DNA of 56,524 nt, taken from Hyphomonas oceanitis SCH89. Lineage in GTDB: Bacteria > Pseudomonadota > Alphaproteobacteria > Caulobacterales > Hyphomonadaceae. Of the stretch, positions 17,444 through 25,748 are shown one piece after another. The DNA is taken from assembly GCF_000685295.1 (NCBI RefSeq), contig NZ_ARYL01000027.1, positions 1 to 56,524 of the forward strand, given 5' to 3'. The position numbers were made by a program, and so were the translations under genes. A model generated the notes under the pieces. That model ran no database searches, was not told the DNA's origin, and worked only from the letters and a program-made list of their open reading frames with translations. Numbering within the stretch: position 1 is the stretch's first letter; each line of letters begins with the position of its first letter.

Positions 17444-18478
17444 TCAACGTCCGCATTTCTCGCGGGCGAGGTCGTCGGACTTGAGGGCGGCCGCGACGCG
17501 GTAAGGCTCATCCGTCGCGAGGAGGACGAGGCCATTGTCGACCAGGTCCTGGTATTCGCTGCCGTCGCCATCAGCCCAGTACTGATCATCGAGGCGTTCG
17601 CCCTTGCGGCCGAGCGTGCCGAAAGCGGGCTCGACGCCTTCCTGTATATCGCGGGCCCAGGCGGCATAGTCGGGTGAGCTGGTGCCGGTCCAGGCGACGA
17701 GGCGGGTGCGGTCGACACCGCGCGCTTCGAGGCGGCCAATGTCGCGCGAGCCCTTGGCGCCGGCGGTCATCATGAGGCCTGCATCAGCCGCGGCGATCTC
17801 GGCGGCTTCATCATCGGAATAGGAAATGAGCAGCACATTGTCGCCCGCCCCGGCGGCGCGGACGGCGGACGCGATGTTTTTGAAACTGGTGGTCGGCTTG
17901 CGGTCGAGTTCGAGGATGGCGCCGGACTGTTTGGCCCAGAGGAGAACGTCGGTCAGTTTGGGCGGGTGGAAATCGGTGCGCTGGTTGTCATCATCGACCA
18001 TGCGCAGGCCGGCAAGGTCCGCCCAGTCAGTGTCGGCGACATAGCCATCGCCGGTGGTTGTGCGGTTGAGGCGGTTGTCGTGCATCAGCAGCATGACGCC
18101 ATCGCGGCTCTCGGCGATGTCGACTTCAAAGACGCGGATGCCCTCGGCGAAAGCATGCTGGAGCGTTTCGAGCGTGTTTTCTGGATAGCCCGGCGCCGGG
18201 CCACCCCGATGGGCCGCGATGAGCAGGCCCTTGTTCTCGCGCACGCAGTCGAAATAGGCTGGCAGGGGAAGTTTCTTCAATTCGGACAGGCTTATCGAAT
18301 TGGAACCGGTGTCAGAACTGCGTGTGCCGCAAGTATCGGGGAGTGGTTTGCCCGTGTCGGGATCGAGATCGCAGGTGTAGACTTGCCCTTGGGTCGCTTC
18401 CGGATTTTCACTCTCTGTCGGCTCGGGACTGCATCCGACTGTCAGCAACATTCCGCAAAGTAACGCAAATCTCAACAT
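17444..18478 (-). CDS. Glycerophosphodiester phosphodiesterase family lipoprotein
   Basis: A 344-residue protein with a lipoprotein signal (LTVGC, Cys16), hence probably anchored in the outer membrane or periplasm. The GDPD TIM-barrel residues are present: His90-Arg91 in AAHRGG, Glu100-Asn101-Thr102 in YPENT, Glu118/Asp120 in FEVDIAES and His133 in MLLMHDNRLNRTT. These form the metal-dependent site that splits glycerophosphodiesters into glycerol-3-phosphate and an alcohol. It is divergent from the acyl-CoA ligase across 103 bases. The C-terminus ends soon after a conserved TDEP segment. Confidence 0.9.
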   Translation of the reverse strand: MLRFALLCGMLLTVGCSPEPTESENPEATQGQVYTCDLDPDTGKPLPDTCGTRSSDTGSNSISLSELKKLPLPAYFDCVRENKGLLIAAHRGGPAPGYPENTLETLQHAFAEGIRVFEVDIAESRDGVMLLMHDNRLNRTTTGDGYVADTDWADLAGLRMVDDDNQRTDFHPPKLTDVLLWAKQSGAILELDRKPTTSFKNIASAVRAAGAGDNVLLISYSDDEAAEIAAADAGLMMTAGAKGSRDIGRLEARGVDRTRLVAWTGTSSPDYAAWARDIQEGVEPAFGTLGRKGERLDDQYWADGDGSEYQDLVDNGLVLLATDEPYRVAAALKSDDLAREKCGR

Positions 18479-18581
18479 GGGTGCGACTCCTCATCCTTGC
18501 ATGGCAGCAATACCGCGAATAAAGCAGGGGGCAACGCAGAAATCGTCGCCTGTCTGAGGCGCACCCCATGGAGGAGACCCG

Positions 18582-20207
18582 ATGCTCGGCATCATGCAGG
18601 ACTGGCCACTCACGGTTAACAAGATTCTTGAACACGCGAACACGATCCACAGTGACCGTGAGATCATCACGCGCCGCGTGGAAGGCAATATCGTCCGCAC
18701 GACTTATGCCGACCTGTTCAATACGTCGAAACAGGTCTCCAATGCGCTGAAAGACCTGAACATTGGCATGGGTGACCGGGTCGCGACGCTGGGCTGGAAC
18801 TCCGAGCGCCACATGGCCTCCTGGTATGGCACGATGGGCATTGGCGCGATCCTGCACACGATCAACCCGCGCCTCCACCCTGAGCAGATCGCCTGGATCG
18901 CCAACCATGCCGAAGACAAGGTGCTGATCTTCGACAAGACCTTCCTGCCGATTGTCGAAGCCATCAAGGACCACCTGCTGACGGTGAAGACCTTCGTGAT
19001 CTATGCCGATGCCGACACGATGCCGGAAAACACGCTGGGCGCCATTGCGTTTGATATCTGGGTTGATGGCCGTTCGACCGAGTGCCGCTGGGGCGACTTC
19101 CCGGAAGAGACAGCATGTGGCCTTTGCTACACGTCGGGCACGACGGGCAATCCGAAGGGCGTGCTCTATTCGCACCGCTCGAACGTGCTGCACACGCTGA
19201 TCACGATGTCGAAAGATGCGATGGGCATGGGCGCCGCTGACTCTGTCATGCCGGTCGTGCCGATGTTCCACGCCAATGCCTGGGGCCTCGCCCTCAGCTG
19301 CCCCGCGACGGGCGCCAATATGGTGATGCCGGGCGCGCAGATGGATGGCGCATCGATCTATGAACTGCTCGACACCGAGAAGGTCTCGATCACGGCAGCC
19401 GTGCCGACCGTGTGGCTGATGCTGCTCAACTACCTTCAGGAAAACGACCTGAAGCTGCCGCACCTCAACCGGGTGCTGATCGGCGGTTCGGCCATTCCGG
19501 AGAAGATCCTGCGGGCCTTCGAGGAAGATTATGAAGTGGACGTGGTTCACGCCTGGGGCATGACCGAAACATCGCCGCTGGGCACGCTCGGCTCGCTGCC
19601 GCCGCACCTGATGAATGCCGATATCGACACGCGCATGAAGCAGAAGCTGAAGCAGGGACGTCCGCCCTTCGGCGTCGAGCTGAAGATCGTTGACGATTCC
19701 GGCAAGACACTGCCGCGTGACGGCAACACATCCGGCAAGCTGATGGTGCGCGGCCCGGCGATTGCGTCCGGCTATTTCAAGGGCGATGGCGGCGAAGTGC
19801 TGTGTGATGAAGGTTTCTTCGACACGGGCGACGTGGCCAATATCGACAAATACGGCACGATGACGATCACCGACCGCGCCAAGGACGTGATCAAGTCCGG
19901 CGGCGAATGGATTTCCTCGATTGATATCGAGAACATTGCTGTCGGCCACCCGAAAGTCGCCAACGCGGCAGCTATCGGCATCTATCATCCGAAATGGGAT
20001 GAGCGTCCACTTCTGATCATCCAGGCTGCGCCCGGCGAAAAGCCGAGCAAGGAAGAAGTCCTGAAGTCGCTCGAAGGCAAGATCGCCAAATGGTGGACGC
20101 CGGATGATGTGGCTTTCGTGGACGAAATCCCTCTGGGCGCGACGGGCAAGATCAACAAGCTGGCCCTGCGTGAGACGTTCAAGGACTATAAGCTGCCAAC
20201 AGCTTAA
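18582..20207 (+). CDS. AMP-dependent fatty-acid-CoA ligase, AlkK-like
   Basis: A 541-residue member of the ANL superfamily, activating a fatty acid to its CoA ester via an acyl-adenylate. The P-loop is at 183-193 ([11 protein letters not shown]), the A5 motif is in [12 protein letters not shown], the A7 region is [11 protein letters not shown], and the catalytic Lys is at about 523 in GATGKINKL. The overall pattern, including the [12 protein letters not shown]-terminus, is closest to the medium-chain ligase AlkK group. GGAGGAG precedes the ATG. Substrate chain length is inferred from family resemblance only. Confidence 0.92.
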   Translation: MLGIMQDWPLTVNKILEHANTIHSDREIITRRVEGNIVRTTYADLFNTSKQVSNALKDLNIGMGDRVATLGWNSERHMASWYGTMGIGAILHTINPRLHPEQIAWIANHAEDKVLIFDKTFLPIVEAIKDHLLTVKTFVIYADADTMPENTLGAIAFDIWVDGRSTECRWGDFPEETACGLCYTSGTTGNPKGVLYSHRSNVLHTLITMSKDAMGMGAADSVMPVVPMFHANAWGLALSCPATGANMVMPGAQMDGASIYELLDTEKVSITAAVPTVWLMLLNYLQENDLKLPHLNRVLIGGSAIPEKILRAFEEDYEVDVVHAWGMTETSPLGTLGSLPPHLMNADIDTRMKQKLKQGRPPFGVELKIVDDSGKTLPRDGNTSGKLMVRGPAIASGYFKGDGGEVLCDEGFFDTGDVANIDKYGTMTITDRAKDVIKSGGEWISSIDIENIAVGHPKVANAAAIGIYHPKWDERPLLIIQAAPGEKPSKEEVLKSLEGKIAKWWTPDDVAFVDEIPLGATGKINKLALRETFKDYKLPTA

Positions 20208-20285
20208 GGCCTTTCCAGCAGCACAAGCGGCGCCTGTGAGGGCGCTTGCTTGTGGGGCTGAATTCTACGAACTGCCGCTGCCGGG

Positions 20286-20660
20286 TCAGGAATCCGGCAG
20301 CGGCAGGGCGGTTGCTTGCACGGCCGGATGGCGCGGCCCGTATACCGAGGCAACGCACGAATGCGCACTACAAGAAATGAATTGCACGTATGCGGGCTCA
20401 GGGTCTTCGCCGCTGAGCGCGGCGGCGAGCTGTGGCGAGGCATGGGCCGGTTGCGGGCGCACATGCGTGCGGTCGCGCGAGTCCAGATCGATCCAGATCA
20501 GGTGGACGCGCCCGGAATGTGTCGCGCCCCAGCAATAGCGATAGCCCCGCCCATAGGTGAGCCGAATCCACGCGAGCAGGACCTGGTGCTGCAGCCATAT
20601 CCACGGCCAGATTGGCACGAGATGCGCAGGCACATAATCAGGGGGCATAAGCAAAGACAT
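20286..20660 (-). CDS. Small Trp-rich hypothetical protein
   Basis: A 124-residue reading frame filling most of the 609-base gap between the acyl-CoA ligase and the DUF1499 gene. The first ~60 residues look protein-like and unusually rich in Trp and Tyr (PIWPWIWLQHQVLLAWIRL, then YGRGYRYCWGATH), while the second half is less convincing. The Shine-Dalgarno is weak; a GTG at 20663 and an ATG at 20648 are alternatives. I do not recognise a family. The hydrophobic, aromatic N-terminal segment may associate with membrane. Evidence for expression is only the gap it fills and its composition. Confidence 0.45.
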   Translation of the reverse strand: MSLLMPPDYVPAHLVPIWPWIWLQHQVLLAWIRLTYGRGYRYCWGATHSGRVHLIWIDLDSRDRTHVRPQPAHASPQLAAALSGEDPEPAYVQFISCSAHSCVASVYGPRHPAVQATALPLPDS

Positions 20661-20816
20661 CACCTGTCATCATAAGCCCGCGCGCCCGGTGTCGGAGAGA
20701 TTTTCCCGACATGCCGTGATTGTTACTGACCGCAACCAGAAAACTGTTGGATAAGGCGGGGGCGACAAGTTCGGCGGGTCGCGCTATCTGATGGGAAAAT
20801 CGAGGGAGTTGAGCCA

Positions 20817-21692
20817 ATGGCAGACATGAATGATGTATCGCAGGACGCTGGCTGGCGCGGCAAGTTTGCGGGCTTTGCCCTCGGGCTCTCGATCTTTTCG
20901 GTGCTCTGGTTCGCGATTGCGGCCATAGGCACCAAGCTCGGCCTCTGGGGCTGGCAGTTCGGCCTCGGAAAGATGACGATTGGCTGGGGCCCGATGCTGC
21001 TGATGCTGGCGCTTGCCGTGTCACTGATCGCCATCCTCCTCGCCGTGATCAAGTCGCCGCGCAAGCAGGCGCTGATGCTGGCACTGGGCGCACTGCTGAT
21101 TTCCACGCTCGCCTTTGGCCGCGTGATTGCCTTCAAGGGCCAGGCCGAGCGCCTGCCGCCGCTGCATGATGTGCAGACCGACTGGGCCAACCCGATCATG
21201 CCAAGCGAGGTCCTGCTGGCTGACCGCGCCGAAACGGGCGCGCTGAACCCGGTCGAGGCTGCGCCGATTGTGCCGGAGGCCGCCGATGCGCGCTGGCCGG
21301 GCACGGGTGGACGGCTTGTGTCCGAAGTGCAGGAAGAAGCTGAATTTGATCCGGCGAAGCAATCTTCGCCGAAGAACGCGCCTTATCCCATGCTGGAAAC
21401 GCTGGTCGAGCCGGCCGTCTCTTATGACATGGCCTATGAAGCGGCCCTCGAAGCGGTGAAGGCGCGCGGCTGGACCGTTGTGACCGACGACGTTCAGTCC
21501 GGCAGCATCGAAGCGACGGTGAGTTCCTTCTGGTTCGACTTCAAGGATGACGTGATGATCCGCGTCATGCCCGAAGGCGAAGGCTCGCGTATCGACGTGC
21601 GCTCGATCAGCCGGGTTGGCCTGTCGGACCTTGGCGCGAACTCGAAACGCGTCAGCGACCTGCTCAACGAAATCCAGACGCGCCTGAATTAG
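20817..21692 (+). CDS. DUF1499 domain membrane protein
   Basis: A 291-residue protein with three N-terminal hydrophobic helices (about 15-40, 57-80 and 83-105) followed by a soluble DUF1499 domain. Family marks are LPPLHDVQTDW near residue 118, the alternating beta strands around ARGWTVVTDD, FWFDFKDDVMIRVMP, and the terminal VDVRS(I)SRVGLSDLGANSKR block. The domain has no established biochemical role. GGGAG precedes the ATG. The GNAT gene follows after 23 bases on the same strand and may be co-transcribed. Confidence 0.85.
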   Translation: MADMNDVSQDAGWRGKFAGFALGLSIFSVLWFAIAAIGTKLGLWGWQFGLGKMTIGWGPMLLMLALAVSLIAILLAVIKSPRKQALMLALGALLISTLAFGRVIAFKGQAERLPPLHDVQTDWANPIMPSEVLLADRAETGALNPVEAAPIVPEAADARWPGTGGRLVSEVQEEAEFDPAKQSSPKNAPYPMLETLVEPAVSYDMAYEAALEAVKARGWTVVTDDVQSGSIEATVSSFWFDFKDDVMIRVMPEGEGSRIDVRSISRVGLSDLGANSKRVSDLLNEIQTRLN

Positions 21693-21715
21693 GCCTTTGT
21701 TCCGGGAGGCGGGCC

Positions 21716-22204
21716 ATGCGCCAGCCGGATGGCGATCTGACGGTTCGCGCCTATCGGGGCGAGGACGTGCCGCGGCTTGCGGAGATATTCCGCGAGGCCG
21801 TGGCGGCGATTGGCCCTGCGAATTATAGCGAGACACAGGTGGCCGCCTGGCTCGGGCGTGTGCCGTCAGCGGATGCGCTGGCCGAGCGTCTGGGTGATGG
21901 GCGGCGCGTCTGGGTGCTGGCGGATCAGGCCGGGTGTGCCTTCGCCTTTATCGATCTCGAGCCTGACGGGCATATCGACCTGCTCTACGCGTCGCCGGCG
22001 ATTGCCGGGAGGGGCGCCGTCGCGGTTCTGTTCGCAGAACTCGAAGGGCATGCGCTGACGGTGGGTATGGCGCGGCTTCATGTTGAGGCCAGTGCGGCGG
22101 CGCGGCGGTTTTTCCTGAAGCAGGGCTTTGCCGTGGTGCAGCGCCGCACGTTCGAGATCGACGGCGTTGAGATCCATAATTTCGCGATGGAGAAGGTGCT
22201 TTAG
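21716..22204 (+). CDS. GNAT-family N-acetyltransferase
   Basis: A 162-residue GNAT-fold protein similar to the YafP-like putative acetyltransferases: N-terminal LTVRAYRGEDVPRLAEIFREAV, the NYSETQVAAW segment, GHIDLLYASPAIAGRG in place of the usual acetyl-CoA pyrophosphate loop, and C-terminal AARRFFLKQGFAVVQ followed by FAMEK. It would transfer an acetyl group from acetyl-CoA to an unknown amine. GGGAGG lies just upstream of the ATG. The stop overlaps the stop of the convergent OppC gene by 4 bases. Confidence 0.87.
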   Translation: MRQPDGDLTVRAYRGEDVPRLAEIFREAVAAIGPANYSETQVAAWLGRVPSADALAERLGDGRRVWVLADQAGCAFAFIDLEPDGHIDLLYASPAIAGRGAVAVLFAELEGHALTVGMARLHVEASAAARRFFLKQGFAVVQRRTFEIDGVEIHNFAMEKVL

Positions 22205-23112
22205 CGCTCTTTCGGGTCGAGCGCGTCGCGCAGGCCGTCGCCGATGAAGTTGAGGCAGAGCAGCGTGACCGCCATGGTAATGGCAGGCGCCAGCAGCATC
22301 CATGGCTTCTCGCCCATCGTCTTGGCGCCTTCCGATATCAGCACGCCGAGCGATGTCAGCGGCTCGTTCACGCCGAGGCCGAGGAAGGAGAGGAAGCTTT
22401 CCGCCAGGATCACGACCGGGATGGTGAGCGTGACATAGACGGCCACGGGGCCGATCACGTTGGGCAGGATGTGGCGCAGGATGATCGCGCGGCGCGACAC
22501 GCCGGAGGCACGGGCGGCCTCAATGAATTCCTTGCCTTTGATAGCGAGGGTCTGGCCGCGCACGATGCGCGCCATGGTCAGCCATTCGATGGCGCCGATG
22601 GCAGCGAAGATCAGCACGATGTTCCGCTCGAACACGGTGAGCAGCAGGATGACGAAGAAGATGAAGGGCAGGGCGTAGAGCACGTCGACGATGCGCATCA
22701 TGAAATTGTCGATGCGGCCGCCGAGATAGCCCGCTGTGGCACCCCATGTGACGCCGATGACGAGGCTGACAGCCGTCGCCACAACGCCGACCATGAGCGA
22801 GATGCGCAGGCCGATCATCAGGCGGGCGAACAGGTCGCGGCCCTGGATGTCAGTGCCGAGGATGTGCCCGCCCTCCAGTGTGGGGGCGATTGTCCGAAGG
22901 TCGGAGATTTCCTTGTAGTCATTCATCCAGACCATCGGCCCGAACACGGCGACGATCACGATGACACCAAGGATCCACATCGAGATGACGGCGGCCTTGT
23001 TGCGGAACAGGCGCGCGCGGGCATCGTCCCAGAGGGAGCGGCCGCCGACAATGGCCTGGCGGACGGGCTGGATACGGCCGGTCGGGTCGAGGAGGGGGTC
23101 GATATCGGTCAT
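22201..23112 (-). CDS. Peptide/oligopeptide ABC transporter permease, OppC-type
   Basis: A 303-residue inner-membrane permease of the Opp/Dpp class. It has a ~40-residue cytoplasmic lead, a first helix near 43-63, the OppC N-terminal extension with HILGTDIQGRDLFARLMIG, and the BPD_transp_1 core ending with the ATPase-contacting EAA loop EFIEAARASGVSRRAIILRHILPN. Its ATG overlaps the TGA of the OppB gene by one base (TGATG), so the permease pair is translationally coupled. No ATPase gene (OppD/F) occurs in the window. Confidence 0.92.
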   Translation of the reverse strand: MTDIDPLLDPTGRIQPVRQAIVGGRSLWDDARARLFRNKAAVISMWILGVIVIVAVFGPMVWMNDYKEISDLRTIAPTLEGGHILGTDIQGRDLFARLMIGLRISLMVGVVATAVSLVIGVTWGATAGYLGGRIDNFMMRIVDVLYALPFIFFVILLLTVFERNIVLIFAAIGAIEWLTMARIVRGQTLAIKGKEFIEAARASGVSRRAIILRHILPNVIGPVAVYVTLTIPVVILAESFLSFLGLGVNEPLTSLGVLISEGAKTMGEKPWMLLAPAITMAVTLLCLNFIGDGLRDALDPKER

Positions 23113-24110
23113 CAGTCGTACTTCACTTTGGGGTCAAGCACCGCATAGAGCACGTCGGCGACGAGGTTCAGGATTACGATCAGGCCCGCATAGACAATGA
23201 TGGCGCCCATCACGAGCGTGTAGTCCCGGTTGAGGGCGCCGTTGACGAAATAAGAGCCGAGGCCCGGCAGGCCGAAAATTTTCTCGATGACAACGGAGCC
23301 GGTCATGACACGGGCCATGGCGGGGCCAGCATAGGAGATCAGGGGCAGCATGGCCGCCGGCAGGGCGTGGCGCACGATGACCTGCTGTTCCGAGAGGCCT
23401 TTCGAGCGCGCGGTGCGGATGTGATTGGAGCGCATGGTCTCGATGATCGAGGCACGCATGAGGCGCGAGATGATGGCGATCTGCGGCAGGGCGAGGGCGA
23501 CGACCGGGAGGGTCATGTTGTGCCAGTTCATGCCGATGTTCGGGTATTCGCCAAGGCCGCCAACGGCGAAGATGCCGGCGCCAAGGGAAAGGAGGAGGAT
23601 CAGGATTGGCCCTGTCACGAAGGTCGGGATGGATATGCCAGCCATGGCGACGCCCATGACGGTGAAGTCTGCCGCCGTGTTTTGTCGGAGCCCCGCAAAG
23701 ACGCCGAGCAGCGTGCCAAGCCCGAGACCGAGCAGCATGGCGAGGGAGCCGATTGTAAGCGAAATCGGCAGGCCGTCGGCAATCAGCTGGTTAACGCTCT
23801 TGCCGAGTGTCTTGTAGGACGGCCCGAAATCACCCTGCAGCACACCGCCGACATAGTTGAAATACTGTTCGTGGAGCGGCTTGTCGAAGCCGAACTTGGC
23901 CGCGATGGCCTGTTCCGTGGCGGCGGGCAGTTTGCGCTCGCCATCAAAAGGTCCGCCCGGCGCGGCGCGCATCATCAGGAAGGCCATCGTGATAATGGCC
24001 AGCATTGTCGGGATGGCAATCAGGAGGCGCCGGAACGTATAGGCCCATGGAACGCGGCTGAGAGCTCTCTGGAGGGATGACAAGGGCGGGAGACTTTCTG
24101 TTGATAACAC
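23112..24110 (-). CDS. Peptide/oligopeptide ABC transporter permease, OppB-type
   Basis: The partner permease of the adjacent OppC-type gene: YTFRRLLIAIPTML first helix, GGPFDGERKLPA periplasmic segment, FGPSYKTLGKSVNQLIADGLP, and an EAA loop with RTARSKGLSEQQVIVRHALP. The open frame reaches back to 24641, but that part is antisense to the DUF442 gene and has no family match. GTG at 24110, with GGGA seven bases upstream, gives 332 residues, a normal OppB length. TTG at 24083 is an alternative. The first ~30 residues are therefore uncertain. Confidence 0.88.
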   Translation of the reverse strand: MLSTESLPPLSSLQRALSRVPWAYTFRRLLIAIPTMLAIITMAFLMMRAAPGGPFDGERKLPAATEQAIAAKFGFDKPLHEQYFNYVGGVLQGDFGPSYKTLGKSVNQLIADGLPISLTIGSLAMLLGLGLGTLLGVFAGLRQNTAADFTVMGVAMAGISIPTFVTGPILILLLSLGAGIFAVGGLGEYPNIGMNWHNMTLPVVALALPQIAIISRLMRASIIETMRSNHIRTARSKGLSEQQVIVRHALPAAMLPLISYAGPAMARVMTGSVVIEKIFGLPGLGSYFVNGALNRDYTLVMGAIIVYAGLIVILNLVADVLYAVLDPKVKYD

Positions 24111-24215
24111 GGCGAAATCCCGAAAGATTGCGCGTGCCGCTTGGAAGGTTGCGCCATCCTCCTTAGCTTGTGTACAGAGCCAATCAAGACTGCGGCAACA
24201 TTCAGGATATTTCCC

Positions 24216-24626
24216 ATGGCAGACATTCGACGCGTAACCGACGCCTTTTCCGTCGCTCCGCAAATCTCCGAGGATGATGTGGAGGCGATTGCCGCCGCCG
24301 GTTACAAGACACTTGTGGCCAACCGTCCCGATGGCGAGGGTGGTGTCGACCAGCCCCGCATGGGCGCAATAAGGGCAAAAGCCGAATCGTTTGGCCTGAG
24401 CTTTGCGGCCTTGCCATTCTCCGGCGCGCCCACGCCTGAAATCGTCGAGCGGATGGCCAACATCCTGAACGAGGCGCCCCAGCCGGTTCTGGCATATTGC
24501 CGCACGGGCACCCGCAGCATCACGGCCTGGGCCCTGACGCAGGCCGGACAGGGCTCTGCTGACGATATCATTGATGCCGCAGCGGCCGCCGGATATGATC
24601 TGTCCAGTCTTGAGTCGCTGCTCTAG
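24216..24626 (+). CDS. DUF442 / TIGR01244-type phosphatase-like protein
   Basis: A 136-residue protein of the family often fused to or associated with sulfide-oxidation and beta-lactamase-like hydrolases. It has a dual-specificity phosphatase-like fold with the P-loop AYCRTGTRS (Cys-x5-Arg) near residue 94, preceded by ANRPDGEGGVDQP. The Cys suggests phosphatase or sulfurtransferase chemistry; which one cannot be decided. AGGA lies 8 bases before the ATG at 24216; a longer reading from 24141 lacks support. It is divergent from OppB. An MBL-fold hydrolase, the partner class in other genomes, lies 1.1 kb downstream on the same strand. Confidence 0.85.
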   Translation: MADIRRVTDAFSVAPQISEDDVEAIAAAGYKTLVANRPDGEGGVDQPRMGAIRAKAESFGLSFAALPFSGAPTPEIVERMANILNEAPQPVLAYCRTGTRSITAWALTQAGQGSADDIIDAAAAAGYDLSSLESLL

Positions 24627-24651
24627 CGCGGGGCAGGCCACTTGATGACGC

Positions 24652-24677
24652 CAATTGTGATCAATTATTCACAATTG
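24652..24677. promoter_or_regulatory. Perfect 9-bp dyad, candidate operator
   Basis: CAATTGTGA and TCACAATTG are exact inverted repeats separated by 8 bases, in the 147-base gap between the DUF442 gene and the ATP-grasp-like gene, about 96 bases before the latter's start. The A/T-rich dyad stands out in this GC-rich window and has no U-tract after it, so it resembles a protein-binding site more than a terminator. The 8-base spacer does not fit the 6-base spacer of CRP sites. Confidence 0.5.
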
Positions 24678-24773
24678 CGCCGCATTAAGTGTGTTGTCAG
24701 TGATTAACCGCCGTGCGAGGCAGACGGACCGAGGGTGCAGCCATCCGTTGTTCCCGCGACAGGAGTTGACCCG

Positions 24774-25712
24774 ATGTCAGAGCGTCTCTGGATCACGGAT
24801 TTCAAATACGACGAGGGTACGATCCTGGTGAAGAAAACCGGGCACCGGATTGTTCCGGACCTGTCGCTCCTGCACAGCATTTTTATCTGGTTCTGCTTCT
24901 ATTTCTTTGCCCAGACATGGCGCACATGGCGCCGCGTAACGGGTCACAAGCGCCCGACCATCGCCTTTTATCCTGACAAGCCGCGCCCCTGGTATTTCAT
25001 CTGGCCGGTCATGCACGTCTCCGGCGCCAAGCTGATTGATGACGTCTCGACCGCCGACATTGTTTTCCAGTTCGACGATTCCACCGAAACCGACAACGCC
25101 ATTCCCGCCGTCAAAGAGGGCGCACGCCTCGTCAATTTCGGCTGCCAGGATGTGTCCAAATCCACCGTCGCCGAAGTGTTCGAGCGCGCCTCCGGCTATA
25201 CGCTGAAAGTTGATCCGACCACCCATCAGGGACGCATGGTCGAGAAATCTGAAATGAATGCCGCGCATGACGGCCGCGTGCTGGAAGGCCCGCTCGATGC
25301 CCCGGTCGAAGGCAAGGCTTACCAGCTGCTGATCGATAACGAGATCGAAGGCGGACTGGTCGAAGACCTGCGCTGCTGCCTCGTCGGCGGACGCCCGACC
25401 GTTGTGTTCCGCAAGCGCCGCCCTCTGGAGCGCCGCTTCCTCAACGAGAATGTTGAAGTTTTGCTCGATGAGCCTGCCAATTGCTACACGGCTGATGAAA
25501 TTGCTGTGATTGAGCGTTTTGCTGCAGAGCTTGGGCTGGACTGGGGCGGGGTAGACGTCCTACGTGACCGGATGTCTGGTCGAATCTATATCGTCGATGC
25601 GAACAAGACCGACATGGGTCCCCCAGTGGCGCTTAAACTGGCTGCGAAGCTTCGCGCCACGCGCCGCATGGCCCGGGCCTTTGCCGGGGCGTTCGCACCG
25701 AAGAAGCGCTGA
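24774..25712 (+). CDS. Unassigned protein with hydrophobic segment and ATP-grasp-like C-terminus
   Basis: A 312-residue product I cannot place in a named family. Residues 31-48 are strongly hydrophobic and aromatic, so the protein may be monotopic. The C-terminal third has the look of an ATP-grasp fold: a helix with AELGLDWGGVDVLRD, then a strand ending IYIVDANKTDMGPP, where Asp and Asn would be metal ligands. Phe/Arg/Lys-rich strands (VVFRKRRPLERRF) precede it. Such enzymes join a carboxylate to an amine or thiol using ATP; the acceptor here is unknown. AGGAG lies 8 bases before the ATG at 24774. The MBL hydrolase follows after 36 bases. Confidence 0.75.
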   Translation: MSERLWITDFKYDEGTILVKKTGHRIVPDLSLLHSIFIWFCFYFFAQTWRTWRRVTGHKRPTIAFYPDKPRPWYFIWPVMHVSGAKLIDDVSTADIVFQFDDSTETDNAIPAVKEGARLVNFGCQDVSKSTVAEVFERASGYTLKVDPTTHQGRMVEKSEMNAAHDGRVLEGPLDAPVEGKAYQLLIDNEIEGGLVEDLRCCLVGGRPTVVFRKRRPLERRFLNENVEVLLDEPANCYTADEIAVIERFAAELGLDWGGVDVLRDRMSGRIYIVDANKTDMGPPVALKLAAKLRATRRMARAFAGAFAPKKR

Positions 25713-25748
25713 CCGGCGCAAGCAAGGCGAAAGTTCAAGAGTTATACA

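Noticed and set aside
18408..19988. 526-codon minus-strand frame opposite the acyl-CoA ligase
   Set aside because: His/Arg-rich antisense translation without domains; it would also cover the divergent promoter region.
24111..24641. N-terminal extension of the OppB frame
   Set aside because: It lies antisense to the DUF442 gene, has no family match, and a normal-length OppB begins at GTG 24110.
24652..24677. CRP/FNR site at the dyad
   Set aside because: Half-sites resemble TGTGA/TCACA but the spacer is 8 bases, not 6; retained only as an unknown dyad.
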